DNA of 64,000 nt, taken from Furcasterigmium furcatum. Its lineage: Eukaryota; Ascomycota; Sordariomycetes; Glomerellales; Plectosphaerellaceae. The stretch lies in contig BCIA01000004.1 of NCBI GenBank assembly GCA_001599815.1, positions 4,986,082-5,050,081 of the forward strand. The letters run 5' to 3'. The position numbers and the translations under genes were made by a program. Shown here in pieces: positions 23,486-35,931 of the stretch. Within the stretch, counting starts at the first letter, position 1. Each line of letters begins with the position of its first letter. Under the pieces are notes generated by a model. That model saw only the letters and a program-made list of their open reading frames with translations, had not been told where the DNA came from and did no database searches.

Positions 23486-26400
23486 GGTGCGGGAGGTGCC
23501 AGCGGTTGCCGAGGCGCGGGTAGACTCGAAACAAAAGAGCTACGGGCCAGACTTAATCGGCGCGCTTCACACTCATGGCTGAAGCTGTGGAAGTGAAATC
23601 GGAGTGAAGGGGAAGAAGGTATTGGAAAGAGGTGGCGGAGGACCTGAGGTCGAGAAACCTGAAGCCGGGCCGTTGACCTGCGGGGGCTTTGACGTGAGAG
23701 CCAAGTGGCGATCAACTCGAAGCGGGCCAACCCAGGATGTGACGTCTTCGTTTGCCTGAAGGATACCTGGTTGCCTCTAGTTTCTGGAATCTCTCGGATG
23801 AGGAGTATCCTTTCCAAAGAGCTTCCCGTGGAGTGAAGTAGACCCTACTCGAGGTTTGAATTTTGCGAGATCCAGGTGCTAGCCCTAGTGAAAGAGAGCG
23901 TGAGGGGGACGGGAGAGCGTAAGTAGTAGTAAGGGTCCAGGCCTGATGTCACAGCTCGAGTCGTCGTTCGAGAAATACGGGGTCCCTTTGGTGAGATGTA
24001 ACGAGTCAAGCAGGCTCAGGAGGGGTCGACAGAACACCGGCCAAGAGTCCGCTGGCTTTGAATCCTCGAGATGTCGGGAGAAGGAGAAAAGATGAGGTGA
24101 AACTGCCCCGGGTTCTCACACACACGAAAGATGCGCCCTCGCTGTGGGAGGTGAGGTAAGCAGGTGGCAGCCCGGAGAAGGAGAGCCCCCTCTTCCTTTC
24201 GGTGGGAGGTGACGCCAAACGGACGAAAAGCCAAAAGGGGGGTGGATGGGGGTGGATGCTCGATGAGGTCGCTGGGTCGTCGAGGACGGCAAAGATCGGC
24301 GAGCGACTGTTCGAGGCCAGTGGCGGGCGGGACGCCAGGGACCTGAGCTGGATCGGTAGGCTTGAGCCGTGACCTCACACCTGTGCAAGGCTTGGTCGAT
24401 GGGTGGTGGTAGTCTTGGAGCGCAACAGCTTAGGGTTCTCAACAAGTCGTGGTGGTGTCTCGACGGTTCTTCTTATTAAAGGAGTCGATGGGGGGTCCCG
24501 GAGGATTACTTCGCAGGGAATGACGGGAAGACGGGCGGCAGAGAAGAGGGAAAAAGAGGCATCCAGCGGCCGGGGTCGAAAGGGTTCTAGATCAGGTTCC
24601 AGGTTGATGCGCACACGCATGCGTGAGCGAGCTTGGGAGCTGGGAGCGTTGCTCGGAGGCTGAATGACAGGTTTGCCGATCTCACGATGGACGCTCGTGG
24701 CCCTCTCGTCCTAGGGTATGCCCGGGAGACCATTCGCGAAGGGTGGGTGGGTTGGTGGTCTGGTCAGTCGGCGACGATGCTGAGGGCAGAGCGGGAGCAG
24801 GCAGAGAAAGGAGGCGGGTTCGCTTCCCATTTCTTGCTATTCCCACCTCCGTGTCATCCTGCCTGCCCTGCCCTCGACTCGACGAAGGAAAATGCGCGAG
24901 GCAGGAAGCTGGGCACGACCAGGCAGGTACCGCGCCGCGGGCACATGGCTGGGGAAGGTACATGCAGGCGCATCACCAGGACCCCGTCCTCGGTCGGCAC
25001 CTGCCGCTTGCCCAGATTGGGGACATTCGTGGAGCCAGGGCGCCGTGCACGTCCCCCATGTCGTCATACCTCCAGGGGGGCTGCCATGCGGCGCACAAAG
25101 AGATTGGCCAACGGCAGATCCACGTTGACGCATTTCAGACAGGCGACGCCCCCACTCCGCGGGCGACGAGACGAGACATCCCCTGCGTTCCATCCCTCGG
25201 ACTCGCCCTAGGTTGCTGACCCAACACTCGGCGCTGGAATGGTCGCGTGCGGTCGCCGGCGCTTGAGATGCAGTCGGGCATGCGACGCGATTCCTCAGAT
25301 GCTTCTGTAAATCCTGTGCCGACGATGGCTTCAGAGATTCGACGGGTGGCCGTGCCGCCATGTCGGTTTCCTCCAGGTACCTCCAGATTACCATCGGCCG
25401 ATGACGTAGCGTCGCACTTCAGCCGCTGCGATCTTGTTCGAGGAAGCTTCCGGCGCTTGTCCCGACTCCCCGTTACCTCCAAACCATCTCTCCCTCTGCC
25501 CGCCTTGCAACAAATTGAGGCGTTGTTCTAGATCGTGGTCTGACCAGCAGGTCCGACACCTCCAGACTCGCCTCCGGAGTCATCTCGCTGATATTGGCCC
25601 ACGGGGATACATATCAGGCGGGCAGAGAGTCAAGCAACAGGCCAAGGGTCCCAAATGAGGGTCATGCGCAATTCTGCGGTTCGCAAACCTGCTGGAAATC
25701 TGCGTGTGGGTGGAGCAGAATGCGCATTACCTGGAAGGGCATTTCCAACATTCGGGTCGCAGGCAAGGCAGACAAGATGAATTACCGGTTGCTCACATCG
25801 ATGGCCGGCCGTGTGGTGCTGTCCCTGCGATCGTGTGCCGCGGCATCCTACCCTTGCAGCAAAATCAGGTGGTTTCGACATGTTGCGATGCCGGGAGGAT
25901 TTTGTGGCGCTCCAACTTCAGGAATAACAGACTTGGTCGGCCAGCCTGCTGACCGCCTCTGCCGACCCCTGCCCTCCCGTCCGTCCGCAGACTCGAAGCA
26001 CGTCCAAGTTCATCCCGCCTTAAGGAGCCATGCGGGATCTGGTGATCGGGCATTCTTCGAGATTCAGGGTCCTCTTAGACTGCCCCTACAGGCGTAGCGT
26101 GTCAGTAAGGCGTCAATGTTCTAGACTCGCGTCGAATTGTAGATCCCCGCCGATCTCTCTGAAGGCTGTCGCAACCAGCATCCCTAGGTCCGTCCGAACT
26201 CGCGCGCCTTTCCTGCAATCCGTCCTAGCACCACAGCCCTGCTAGCAATCCCCTCGTTCTTCAAGTGGTCCAAATACGCGAGCCTCCAAGTACGTACTCA
26301 TTCGACGATATCCTGTCTTGTACACCGCTTGTTTTCCCGGTATTGGCTACACACATCTCGTGACTCTGGATAATCCTCCGGCTTGCGCGGCACATAGGTC

Positions 26401-28678
26401 AGGGCGCCCACGGGTGACGATCATGACAAGGCCCTCGAGGAACACAGCTCAGGCGGGGAACACCTCAGCTGGGGGATCATGTGCGGCGGCGCTTACTCGA
26501 CGCAGATCTCGGTCTGGCATGTAAACCTCCGTCATCGACCTGGTTGCAGGACCGGCGTTTCACTGCATATTTGCCCGGTCGAAGGATACGTCTTGGGACG
26601 TGTCGACGAAGGTCATGTTGGCGAGCTCTTTGCTGACGTCCCTGTGTCCGTTCATAGTCCTCGTTACCTGGGCTGCAGTCTACATGACCGATCTTTGGCT
26701 GCCGTGACTGAGTCCAAGCAGCCACGAGTTGAACGCTCGAGGCCCAAAGCCAGGGCACGCAGAGAGATCACACCCGTCCATACATATTCACATGCCTTGC
26801 TCGAGCTTCCCCATCCGAGCACCATGCAGGTGGGAAGGATCCGTCAGAATGCGACGCACGGGAAACCAGATCTTCTCAAGGACAATGGGTGCCTAGTCTC
26901 ACCGCCGCCGTTGACCCATGAGCCCCCACGTATCGGAGCGCAGAACCTGTAAACTTGGAAATCATGGTGTCGCAAGCGTTCTAGAACGGGATCGAAGGCA
27001 CTTGACGCAGTGTGGGCGTTCAAGGGACCGGATCCCCGCTGCGGGCGGTGGACTGTAATTAGTTATAAGGCAGTCGACGATGCACACGCCGGATGCTTGC
27101 AAGCGCTCTCTCGAGGCGGGCCCTGCTTCCCTACCCGCGGAAACAATGTGAAAGGCGGAGACTGTGGCGGCGAGATAACGATAAGCTAGGGTCGAAAGAG
27201 TCGAGGTCGATGCGATGAGGGCTGTTGGCCACCAAAGGAAAAAGGGTCGATGCGAGAGACGCTGCCGGTGGTTATGCGATGCAGAGACCGACCTACAGCC
27301 CTATCGTCCATGTTCCCGGGCCACGGAGGCCGATCATTATTGCGCTGTGGCCCCTCACATAACTGCCGGTTGCGGTCTATGTCGATGAGAGGTCGGTCGG
27401 TGAAGCTTGTCAGCCCGCGCGGGTGAATTTCGTCTGGAATGTTCAAGTAGCGCAAGCGGATGTAATCATGCGTAGACTTACAGGTTGACTGACAAGAGTC
27501 GTCTTGACTCGTGCGCACCCAGCGGTTGAAGAAACCTGGAATTGACTTTGACCCAGCGCCTTGGATCCTAATCCAAGGCAAGACAAGAGTTTGCGGGCCG
27601 CTTGTCAGGCAAAAGTCAGTCTGACGCTAAGCAGCAACGTGATGGACTCCAAAGTTCCATTCTGAGGGCCTCGCGAAAGGGACACTCTTTTTTTTGGTAG
27701 ACATCGGATCCTATTCCCAAGAGAGCAACCTGCATCAATAAATGGCCAGGCGCTGGTTGGCCGAAGCAAGGCGTGCTGCATGACACTGAGACACAATCGC
27801 CGAGATCAGATCTCTGGTCCGGGTGTACTTGCTTGCAGGACAGGCCATCCATCTGCAAATAGGCGGGGATCTCAATGTTACGGCCAAACGACATCCATGG
27901 ACTCACCGTTCAAGTCGAGGGGATGCGATGCGTGACGAATAAGATGCATCGGGTAATATTTGATGATATGGAACTGACAAAGTCATGCCGGCCTTAGTCA
28001 GGCAGGAGCATTGCCCAGCTCTATTGCTCTTTTGTCAGGCGCTACTCATCGTGACAGGTTGGTGACAGGCAGGCAGCGCCGTCGATCTCGAATCATGTAA
28101 GCAGCGACTAGCACGCAACTGGAAGCTTCCAGGTTTGTTAGGTCGCATCCCGTCATTCCTTCCACCATCCCAAACATCCGAAACATCATTCCCCAACCTC
28201 CCCAAGTTCACTTCGCCCTCACCAGCATCTACCGCCGACGTCGTCAGAGTCACTCTCGTTTCCATCTCCGGCGACCGACGCATCTTACAGGGCTGGTTGT
28301 TTTCTTCGCCGAGTCTTCTTACCGCTTCTGTTTTCGTCTCCCGCGCGTCACAAATCAAATCGAACCCCGCCACGACGCCCAGGATCAACCCCCGTCAGAC
28401 ATCCAATACCTGTTGTTTGCCTTGCCTCGCCTCGTCGCAAGCACAGATCGTGACGAGACCAAGACTCAGCATTGCCACTTTCTCACCTTCGTTTCACGCC
28501 CTGGCGCATAGACAACCAGCGCGTATAGACAAGATTACGATCCCACAGACATTAACACCATACACTACGCCTTCCAATAAGCACTTCTGTTCAAAGAGAT
28601 TTCCTCGACACCCACTCTCGATCAAAGCGCTTCATCCCGACCCGAAACGAGCCCTCGACGCGCACGCCCCGAGTCACA
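23486..28678. other. 5.2-kb divergent intergenic region
   Basis: This is the longest gene-free stretch in the window, between the divergently transcribed tyrosine phosphatase and Tcp11/Sok1 genes. Its base composition is like the flanking DNA rather than AT-rich, so it does not look like a RIP-mutated transposon. Short open frames on both strands show no domains. A 7-codon upstream ORF lies close to the phosphatase start (ATG near 23575, minus strand). The part 28130-28678 is a pyrimidine-rich leader for the + gene. No tRNA box A/B pair was seen. Confidence 0.5.
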
Positions 28679-31600
28679 ATGTTGACCACTCAGCCGTTTG
28701 ACGGCATCGAGTCCATCATGGACGAAACCATCACATCCCCAGTATCCGACATTGCAGAGCCTCATGATCACGACGACGACGTTACCGAAGACGTCGACCT
28801 GACAATGCCTCCCAGCTCCGACGACGATGCTGGCGACTCTGCCGAGGAGCACGACGACAACGGTCGCATCTATACTCCGCCCCCTCACATCGCCGCGCGC
28901 TTCTACCGCCCTTCGCAAAACCGCAGAAAGGAATCAGCCGCGTCATCACGACGAAACTCCATCTCTTCGGCGCACTCACGGTGCTCTTCTACGCAGACCT
29001 TCAGCCGGCATTCCGCTCCCCAAAGCAAACATGTTGCGCACCACCTCCGTCGCACGTCTTTCCTCGAAGACCGCAAGGCACGCCTGGCCGACAGGGCCGC
29101 TCATGCCGAGAAGGTTCGCCTCAGGGCCGCCCTTGCAAAGGCAACCCCCCGCACCACCACATCATCCGAGGAACGCGCCCTCGCCGCCCAACAGGCGCGG
29201 GAGAAGAAGCTAGCCGAGATCGTGGCTTCATGCGCCGAAGATGTTAGAAAAGCAAAGGCCGTCGCCGAAAGCATGAAGGAGCGAAGAGAGCAGGAGCAAG
29301 CCAGCATCAGAGCCAAGATTGAAGAGCGACAAGCTGAGGCGGATCGCAGGCGGGAAGAGCTGAGGAGCAGGACGGTCGTCAGGCGTGTCCGAGGCCAGAG
29401 CGATACGACCAAGAAGGCGCTGGACGTGCTACCCCAGGTCAAAGAGAAAGTGTCGCCCGTCTACACGCCTGACGTAGCGGCTGGGAAAATCCAATGGTGG
29501 TGGAGAGCTTTGCAGAGGAAGCAGGTCGTGCAGGACTTTACAGAGCTTGGCCTCACCGTCGACGGTATCCAGCAGGTCGAGTTCGACAGAGTCACTGCGC
29601 TTCTTGCCCAGGACCACGTCTTGCTGCAGACGGCGCAAGTCTTGCGTATCTGTGGCTTGCAAGAGGGCGAAAGAGGCTCGATCACGGAAATGGCCGCAGT
29701 AAGGACGTTCCTGAGCGCTTTCGTCATCCTCGGACATCCCACCCAAGTCCTCAGCAGCAAGGAGAACACAGGCGGACAAGAGCCAGTTGGAACGCAATGG
29801 CCCCAGCACTTTGCACGAGACGACCTAGCCAACCCTCTGGCGCAGACCCTTGTCTCCAAGGCCCGAGACCTGCTCGTCTCTTTCGAGAACGTCTTCTCAC
29901 GTCTGACGTCCTCCAACAACTACACGGCACCGCCAAAGCTCCGCAAAGATCTGCCCCAGATTTATGCCAACTTCCAAAATGCGTTCATTTCCTGGAAGTC
30001 CCGGGACTCCGACTCACTCGTGCAGCTTATGCTCATGCAGTTTGTCGAGCTCGATTCCATATGGCAAACGGTCAAAGACAGCACCGATGATGCCTCTGTG
30101 GGCCCTTACCGCGAAAGCATCCGCGAGAACCAGACACAGCTTATGGTTAGGATCAAGAGGCTAGCCGGAGCCGAGCAGGGAAAGAAGATGATCACCAGTG
30201 CTATCAAAGAAGCTCGGAAAGCGAGAGCCGCCAAGAAGGCGTCTGGAGACACGAAGCCGCGCGGCGCTGAGTCGTCGGAAGCGCCTTCGACGGCCCAGAA
30301 CCTGCTATCAACCGATACTCAGACCTTGACACCACCGGCAACGCCATCCAGGGCCCCTCCTAAGGAGGAGGGGCAGCCCACGCCACAACCCATCATCATA
30401 GGCCCCGGCTTCGGAGGGCTGCTTCCCGAGAACCGCCTCATGGTTCACGAGTTTGCCATTGACAAGGAATACCGGATACCCGCAGAGGAATACCGGAAGT
30501 ACCGGGAGCCGTCCCAGAGGCCGCTTTTCGAAGGCATGCGCGCTGCTATTCTCGCGGACGATTCCGATACGAGCTTCGTCTACTTTTCCATCATGATTCG
30601 GTATTTCAGAGACTCCTTGCAACGCCTCGTTGTACCGGAGGCCAACACCCACCGAATCATTGGCGAGATGCTGGATCCTGATATCGCCGAACAGCAGTTC
30701 CGGGTAGGCAGCTTCTCCTACCCGAAGTTCTTCTCAACCATTGCGTCTCTGCTTCCCAAGCTGTGCGCTCCGTCCCGCGACGAGGAAGTCAAGGATCTCG
30801 TCGAGAACAAACTTCAGCAGGAGAGTGTCGTGGATCGTGCCGAAGCGCTCACTGTCTTCATCGATGCCATGCTTTGCGACTTTGTCAACTACAAGCTGGC
30901 CTACTTTGCGCCATCGCTAATCCAGTCTGCGCCCGAGTACGAGGCGAAGAAATTCGCCGAGGATATTACTCGCGGCACCCGCGGACTGTCCGCAGCAACC
31001 GCCGCATGGCGCTCAGCTCGAGGCAAGGTCCTGGCCGAGGCGGGCAAACGGGATCCTGAAAACATCAACCATCCAAAGTCTCGGCCGAACGCGGAGAAGT
31101 TCTACGCACAGCTGCTCGTCGACCTCTTCACGCAGCCTCTTCCGCTCAAGCCCGAAGCGGTACCCGAGATGCTCTTCATGGACCATGCGAGGGTCACGCG
31201 CCTGTCCCTGGCTGCGCAGCGAATCGTAACGGCTGCTGCCATCCTCCTGCAGTGCAAGAATCTCATGAAGCGGGACGTCCGCTCGCAGTGGAAACTAGAG
31301 GCAAACCGCATCCTCACCGTTCTCGAAGCGGACCATGACCGCCCTGAGTCTTCCGTCCAGGGCGTCATGTCTGCCTTCGAGGGCCGCAGCATGCCTGCCG
31401 ACCGTAAGGCGCACCTTCGCGCCCTCGTCGCCAAGGTCGTCACCGCCAGCCGTGACTCGACCCACAACGGGACCGAGCCTCGCGAGCCTGTACTCCGGCT
31501 TCTCCTCACCCGCCTGCGAAGCTACGTGTATGGCCGTCTCGCCGCCTCCACTGCCTCCGAGAAGGTCAAAGCAGCCTCCACCGCTGGCGAGAAGCTCGCC

Positions 31601-31759
31601 GGCCTCGGTCTCGCGGAGTTCGCTCCGCAAGTCCGGGATATCGTCGAGGAGCTGTCTCGGGTGGGCAAGGTCGACCGCGAGGCGCACACGAAGTGGTGGG
31701 AGGCCGTCGCGAACGAGGTGGATCGCGAAGAAGCCGCGGGTGCGTCCGCTTCGTCGTGA
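28679..31759 (+). CDS. Tcp11/Sok1 family protein
   Basis: Intronless gene for 1026 residues. The N-terminal ~100 residues are acidic and Ser-rich. Residues about 120-240 form a long charged helix or coiled coil (KKLAEIVASCAEDVRKAK and similar). This is followed by an IQ-like segment, AAGKIQWWWRALQRK. A Pro/Thr-rich linker near 540-570 leads into the T-complex-11 domain, recognised by FAIDKEYRIP, FFSTIASLLPKLCAP and EALTVFIDAMLCDFVNYKLA. Yeast Sok1, in the same family, is a multicopy suppressor of protein kinase A loss, so a role in cAMP/PKA-linked growth control is plausible but inferred. The ATG at 28679 is the first in frame and has a suitable A at -3. Confidence 0.9.
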   Translation: MLTTQPFDGIESIMDETITSPVSDIAEPHDHDDDVTEDVDLTMPPSSDDDAGDSAEEHDDNGRIYTPPPHIAARFYRPSQNRRKESAASSRRNSISSAHSRCSSTQTFSRHSAPQSKHVAHHLRRTSFLEDRKARLADRAAHAEKVRLRAALAKATPRTTTSSEERALAAQQAREKKLAEIVASCAEDVRKAKAVAESMKERREQEQASIRAKIEERQAEADRRREELRSRTVVRRVRGQSDTTKKALDVLPQVKEKVSPVYTPDVAAGKIQWWWRALQRKQVVQDFTELGLTVDGIQQVEFDRVTALLAQDHVLLQTAQVLRICGLQEGERGSITEMAAVRTFLSAFVILGHPTQVLSSKENTGGQEPVGTQWPQHFARDDLANPLAQTLVSKARDLLVSFENVFSRLTSSNNYTAPPKLRKDLPQIYANFQNAFISWKSRDSDSLVQLMLMQFVELDSIWQTVKDSTDDASVGPYRESIRENQTQLMVRIKRLAGAEQGKKMITSAIKEARKARAAKKASGDTKPRGAESSEAPSTAQNLLSTDTQTLTPPATPSRAPPKEEGQPTPQPIIIGPGFGGLLPENRLMVHEFAIDKEYRIPAEEYRKYREPSQRPLFEGMRAAILADDSDTSFVYFSIMIRYFRDSLQRLVVPEANTHRIIGEMLDPDIAEQQFRVGSFSYPKFFSTIASLLPKLCAPSRDEEVKDLVENKLQQESVVDRAEALTVFIDAMLCDFVNYKLAYFAPSLIQSAPEYEAKKFAEDITRGTRGLSAATAAWRSARGKVLAEAGKRDPENINHPKSRPNAEKFYAQLLVDLFTQPLPLKPEAVPEMLFMDHARVTRLSLAAQRIVTAAAILLQCKNLMKRDVRSQWKLEANRILTVLEADHDRPESSVQGVMSAFEGRSMPADRKAHLRALVAKVVTASRDSTHNGTEPREPVLRLLLTRLRSYVYGRLAASTASEKVKAASTAGEKLAGLGLAEFAPQVRDIVEELSRVGKVDREAHTKWWEAVANEVDREEAAGASASS

Positions 31760-32407
31760 GGTATCTTCATGTATTCCAATCCCGCCAGCATGGCGTTTTG
31801 GGTAGCGTTGTTTTCTTTTTTTCAGACAGCGAGGAATTACCGGTATCAATCACTTCATGTGCCCCTTGGCCATTCGTGCTTGATGCCGAGTAGTTTCTTG
31901 GAGCATACGCGCGGATCGATCTTTCTATCATCTTATACACGTATTCCGGTCAGATAGTGCCGGATGGGCAGGGGACTTTGATTTTCGGACCGGGGCGTTT
32001 ACGGGACGGCAGGGACGGCATTCTATCATTATGGGATTGGCTGGGTTCTTTGCCGGTGGACTGAGTTGCTTGTAGCGAGCCCGTGCTGGGCTGGGCTACG
32101 GAGGACACGTGAGACGGACAGGATGACGATGTATACGAACAGATGGTTGCTTTTGTTGCTCAAAGGCTGGACCGGGCGGGTGTATAGCTGGAATTGACAC
32201 GAACGATGATGCTCTCACTTGGCATGTGCCACGCGACGTGATGTTCTTATGCTTCGAACTCCCGAGGAAAGGGGTTGCTTCAATGAGTGTATCTATGCAC
32301 CATCTCAGTCACATCAACGCTCGTCAGAAACTAAATCTCAGTTTATTCTGTCATTATTGGAGAGACCTTTAGATTTTCCCTCGTATAACTGTACATTTCC
32401 CACCCAG
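31760..32407. other. Convergent intergenic region
   Basis: 3' flanks of the Tcp11 gene (+) and the M1 aminopeptidase (-). T-rich runs at 31805-31830 are likely 3'-end signals. No gene was seen. Confidence 0.55.
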
Positions 32408-35236
32408 TCAGGCGTAGCCGTTCGCCGACAGCCACTCCTTCAGGCCGGCGGCGTCGCGCTCCCGGTACGCGGCCCTTCCGCGGATCTTGTCCTTGACGGT
32501 GGCCAGGGTGCGGTTGAAGGACGCCGTGTCCTTGTCCTTGAAGAAGGCGTCGATCTCGTCGATGACGGCGACGTCGGTGAACTTGGACAAGCTCATGTTG
32601 ATGAAGCGGTCGACGACGACGGCGTTGCCGAGCTTGACGACGTTGGCATCCCAGTTGTCGCGGAGGGCCTTCCACTGCAGGTCGCGGCCGGCGGAGTTGG
32701 CGGAGAGCGCCGCGCCGAGGACGTGCATGTCCGAGGGCGGGACGGACTCGGAGGCGGCGGCGGGCGGGGACTTGTTGAAGTTGAGGGGCAGGATGGTCTT
32801 CTGGATCAGGTCGCGGTCCTTGGCGGAGCCGATGGCGCTGAGGCAGACCTCCTTGCCGTCGATGGCGGGGGTGGTGAACCATTCCTTCTTGAGGACCTCG
32901 ACGGCCTTGACGGGGTCGTGCTTCACGGCGACGCGGAAGACAGGGGTGCGCAGGATAGGAGGGAATGTGTTGGCCTTGGGATCCTCGACCCAGGCGGACC
33001 ACAGCTTGAGGAAGGCGTCGGTGACACTATGATTTGATTAGCAGGCGACTACGTGAGGAGGAAGCAAAGAGACTTACGCCTGGTGGCCGTTGACACCGGC
33101 GGTCAGCAGCAGACGCTTGCGGAGCAGACCGGTGAGGTAGTCCTCACCCTCGGGGAACTCCCAGCCGTACTTGGCAACAGCCTCGTCGATGAGCTTGAGA
33201 GTGAAGGTCTCAAGACCCTTCTTGATGGTCTCATCCTCGCCGAAGACGGACTTGACAGCCGCGAGAGAGTCAAGAACCTGGCTCCAGACGAGGTAGTTGT
33301 CCTCCTTGTTGAAGCCCTGGAGGAAGGAAAGCAGCGCAGCGGTCGTACCGTTGCCAGAGAAGGCAAGGTCAGCGGCAGAGCCGATGACGGCGATCTTGTC
33401 CTCGGTGCTGAGGCGATCCAGCTGCTGGCCGAGCTTGAGAAGCCTAGCGGGAGGGTAGTTGATGCGGTAGAAACCGGAAGCGCCCGAGTTCAGCTTGTAG
33501 AACTCGGTGTCGACATCACGGATGGTGTCTTCCTTCTGCTCGAGCGCCATGGTAGTGATACCCTGGGTGCCCTTCTTGCCCTCGAACTCGAGAGGAATCC
33601 ACCAGGTGGTCTCGTCGTCCTCGGGCTTGACGTCACCAGTCGACAGGAAGCGAGACTGCTTGATGGAGATCTGACCAGGCTCCTCCGCAACGGTGAGCAC
33701 GGGGTGGCCGATCTTGGAGATCCAGGGGCCCATGAGCTTGTTGACATCCTGGCCGGACGCCTCGCTGAGAGCGCTCCAGAGAGCCTCGGTCTTGGCGTTG
33801 CCATACTCATGCTTCTTCAGGTAGTTGGACACGCCCTTGAGGAAAGTGTCGACGCCGAGATGGTTAGCAAGCATGCGAATGGCCGAGCAGCCCTTGAGAT
33901 AGCTGATGTGGTCGAAAATCTGGTTGACATCGAGCGCATCCTTGACAGGGACGTGGATGGCATGACTGGCACGGATGCTGTCGAGCTTGAATGCCATCTC
34001 CATACCCTCGTTGACGAACTGTGCCCAGACCTGCCACTCGGGGTGCAGGTAGTCGGTGGCGTGCCAGCCAACCCAGGTAGCGAAGCCCTCGTCTAGAACT
34101 TGTTAGTAAATGCTGGTATATGGAAGAGCAGGAAGAAAGGCATACTCAGCCACAGCTCATCCCACCAGTCCATGGTGACAAGGTTGCCGAACCACTGGTG
34201 AGCAAGCTCGTGGGCGACGACGTAGGCAACGCGGTTCTTGTAGCGAGGCTCGGAGGTCTTCTCGTCGAAGAGTACGGCGGTGGTACGGTAGGTGACGAGG
34301 CCCCAGTTCTCCATGGCACCAGCAGTGAACTCGTGCACGGCGAGAAGATCAGCCTTGGGGAGAGGGTACTCGATGCCGAAGATGTCCGAGAAGAAGTCGA
34401 TGATCTTGGGGGCGTGCCAGAGGGCGTAGCGGCCCTGCTCCTTGAGACCGCGGGTGGTGTAGACGCGGACGGGCAGCTGCTTGCCGTTGTAGCGGCGCTC
34501 GGTGAAGGCCTCGACGTACTCGAAGTCGCCAATGGCCCACGCAAGCAGGTAGGTGCTCATCTTGGGGCTCGTCTCGAAGGAAACCATCTTGTAGCCGTCG
34601 CGGGTCTTGGTGGTCTCCCTGACAGGCATGTTGCTCAGAGCGACCAGGTCCTCGGGGATCTCCAGCTCGACGTCGAAGGTGGCTTTGAGGTTGGGCTCGT
34701 CGAAGCAGGGGAAGGCACGGCGGGCATCGCAGGCCTCGAACTGGGTGCTGAACATGTAGTGCCACTCGTCGTCGCGGGGGACGGCATCGGACGGGGTGAC
34801 GGCGGGCTTGTACTTGCTGCGGTAGAAGCCGGCCATGTCGTTGTTCAGAGCGCCCTCGAACTCGATGACAAGGGAGGCCTTCTGTGACGGAGCGATCTCC
34901 TGGTCGAAGAGGAGGGTAGAGCGCTGCTTCTTCTCATCCTGGGTGATGTTGGTGGTCTCGTAGGGGACGGTGGACTTGCCCTGGGTCAGGGAGAGCTTGG
35001 CCTTGGAGAGCTTGAGGAAGACGGTGTTGATGACGACCTCCTTGGTGGGCTTCGTGACCTCGACATCAATGCTACACGGAGTCAGCAGGGGAACGCAGGG
35101 GCACAAGCAGAGCACATGGGGTGGGAACGTACGTGACAGTACCCTGGTAGGTCCAGTTCTTGAAGTCCAGCTCACGGAGGGAGACGACGTAGTGGGAGGG
35201 CTTGACGCTGTCGGGGAGAACGTCGCGGTCCGCCAT
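32408..35236 (-). CDS. M1 zinc aminopeptidase (Ape2/Aap1-like)
   Basis: Metallo-aminopeptidase of 887 residues that removes N-terminal residues from peptides. Exons are 35133-35236, 34146-35071, 33078-34092 and 32408-33026; all phases agree. The substrate-binding GAMENWG motif is followed by the zinc site HELAHQWFGNLV, with the third ligand in DELWLNEGFAT, whose last codons cross the second intron. The C-terminal ERAP1-like helical domain runs to the stop. The start gives MADRDVLPDSVKP in a CAACATGG context. Upstream in-frame sequence stays open for about 30 codons and is basic and Ser-rich, but it has no ATG and meets a TAA, so a longer mitochondrial form like that of yeast Ape2 is not supported unless an extra exon exists. 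Confidence 0.95.
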
Positions 35237-35594
35237 GTTGAAGTTTCCGAGAGAGCTTGCGTAGATAGCCTTTTCCGATGTAGAGATGGTCGAACAGGGT
35301 CGTTGGGAGCTCGGCCTGCGCGGAGAAGACTGTTAAAGAGGGAGTCCTCGACGAAGAACGGCCAGTCGAGAAGCTGAGAAGTGGAAGCAGAGGGCCGGGT
35401 AGTGTCGGCTGATTCGAGCTTCAACGGCCACAGAAAGAGGTGCCGAGACGCAGGGATATGTAGAAGTGGAGGAGGAAAGAAGACAAGATTGACGAGAGAA
35501 GAGGCGGTGGGAAGAGTGCAGGTAATAGGTAGAGAGTGCCTGATGTAAGAAGGTTGGGAGCTTCGCCGTTGTGCAGCTTAAACTCGAGTGAAGG

Positions 35595-35624
35595 GAGGGG
35601 CAGCGAGGGGCAGCGCGGGGCAGC
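35595..35624. repeat. Three tandem copies of a 10-bp GC-rich box
   Basis: The unit GAGGGGCAGC occurs twice, followed by GCGGGGCAGC, with exact 10-bp spacing. It lies about 360-390 bp upstream of the aminopeptidase ATG. The AGGGG core resembles a stress-response element, and GCGGGG fits the SYGGRG pattern of the carbon repressor CreA; either binding is inference. Confidence 0.6.
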
Positions 35625-35931
35625 ATCATCCATCCATTGGATCTGCTAGCCCCGAATGCACCGGAGGTCCCAGGCCCACTCAAGCCCGCAGCGAGCCTAG
35701 CGCATTCGCACGCCCATTTGGTGATAGCATAGGTAGGACCTAGCCAGGCAGCGTCATTCTACGCTATCAATCACGGCATCCGCCCTGTGTCACTGACAAC
35801 AGACGTGACGTGAGCACCGCGACATGCCGATTTGCTCCACCCAAGAAATACAACTTCGGACAAATCGAGACTGAGATCCACGTTGCGGGGACATCTATCC
35901 AAATGCCATCTCATGAGAAACACACCTGAAC

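Noticed and set aside
34093..35424. Aminopeptidase frame extended to 35424
   Set aside because: The upstream part reads in another phase through an intron and has no ATG in the correct frame; GT...AG splicing to MADRDVLP fits the family.
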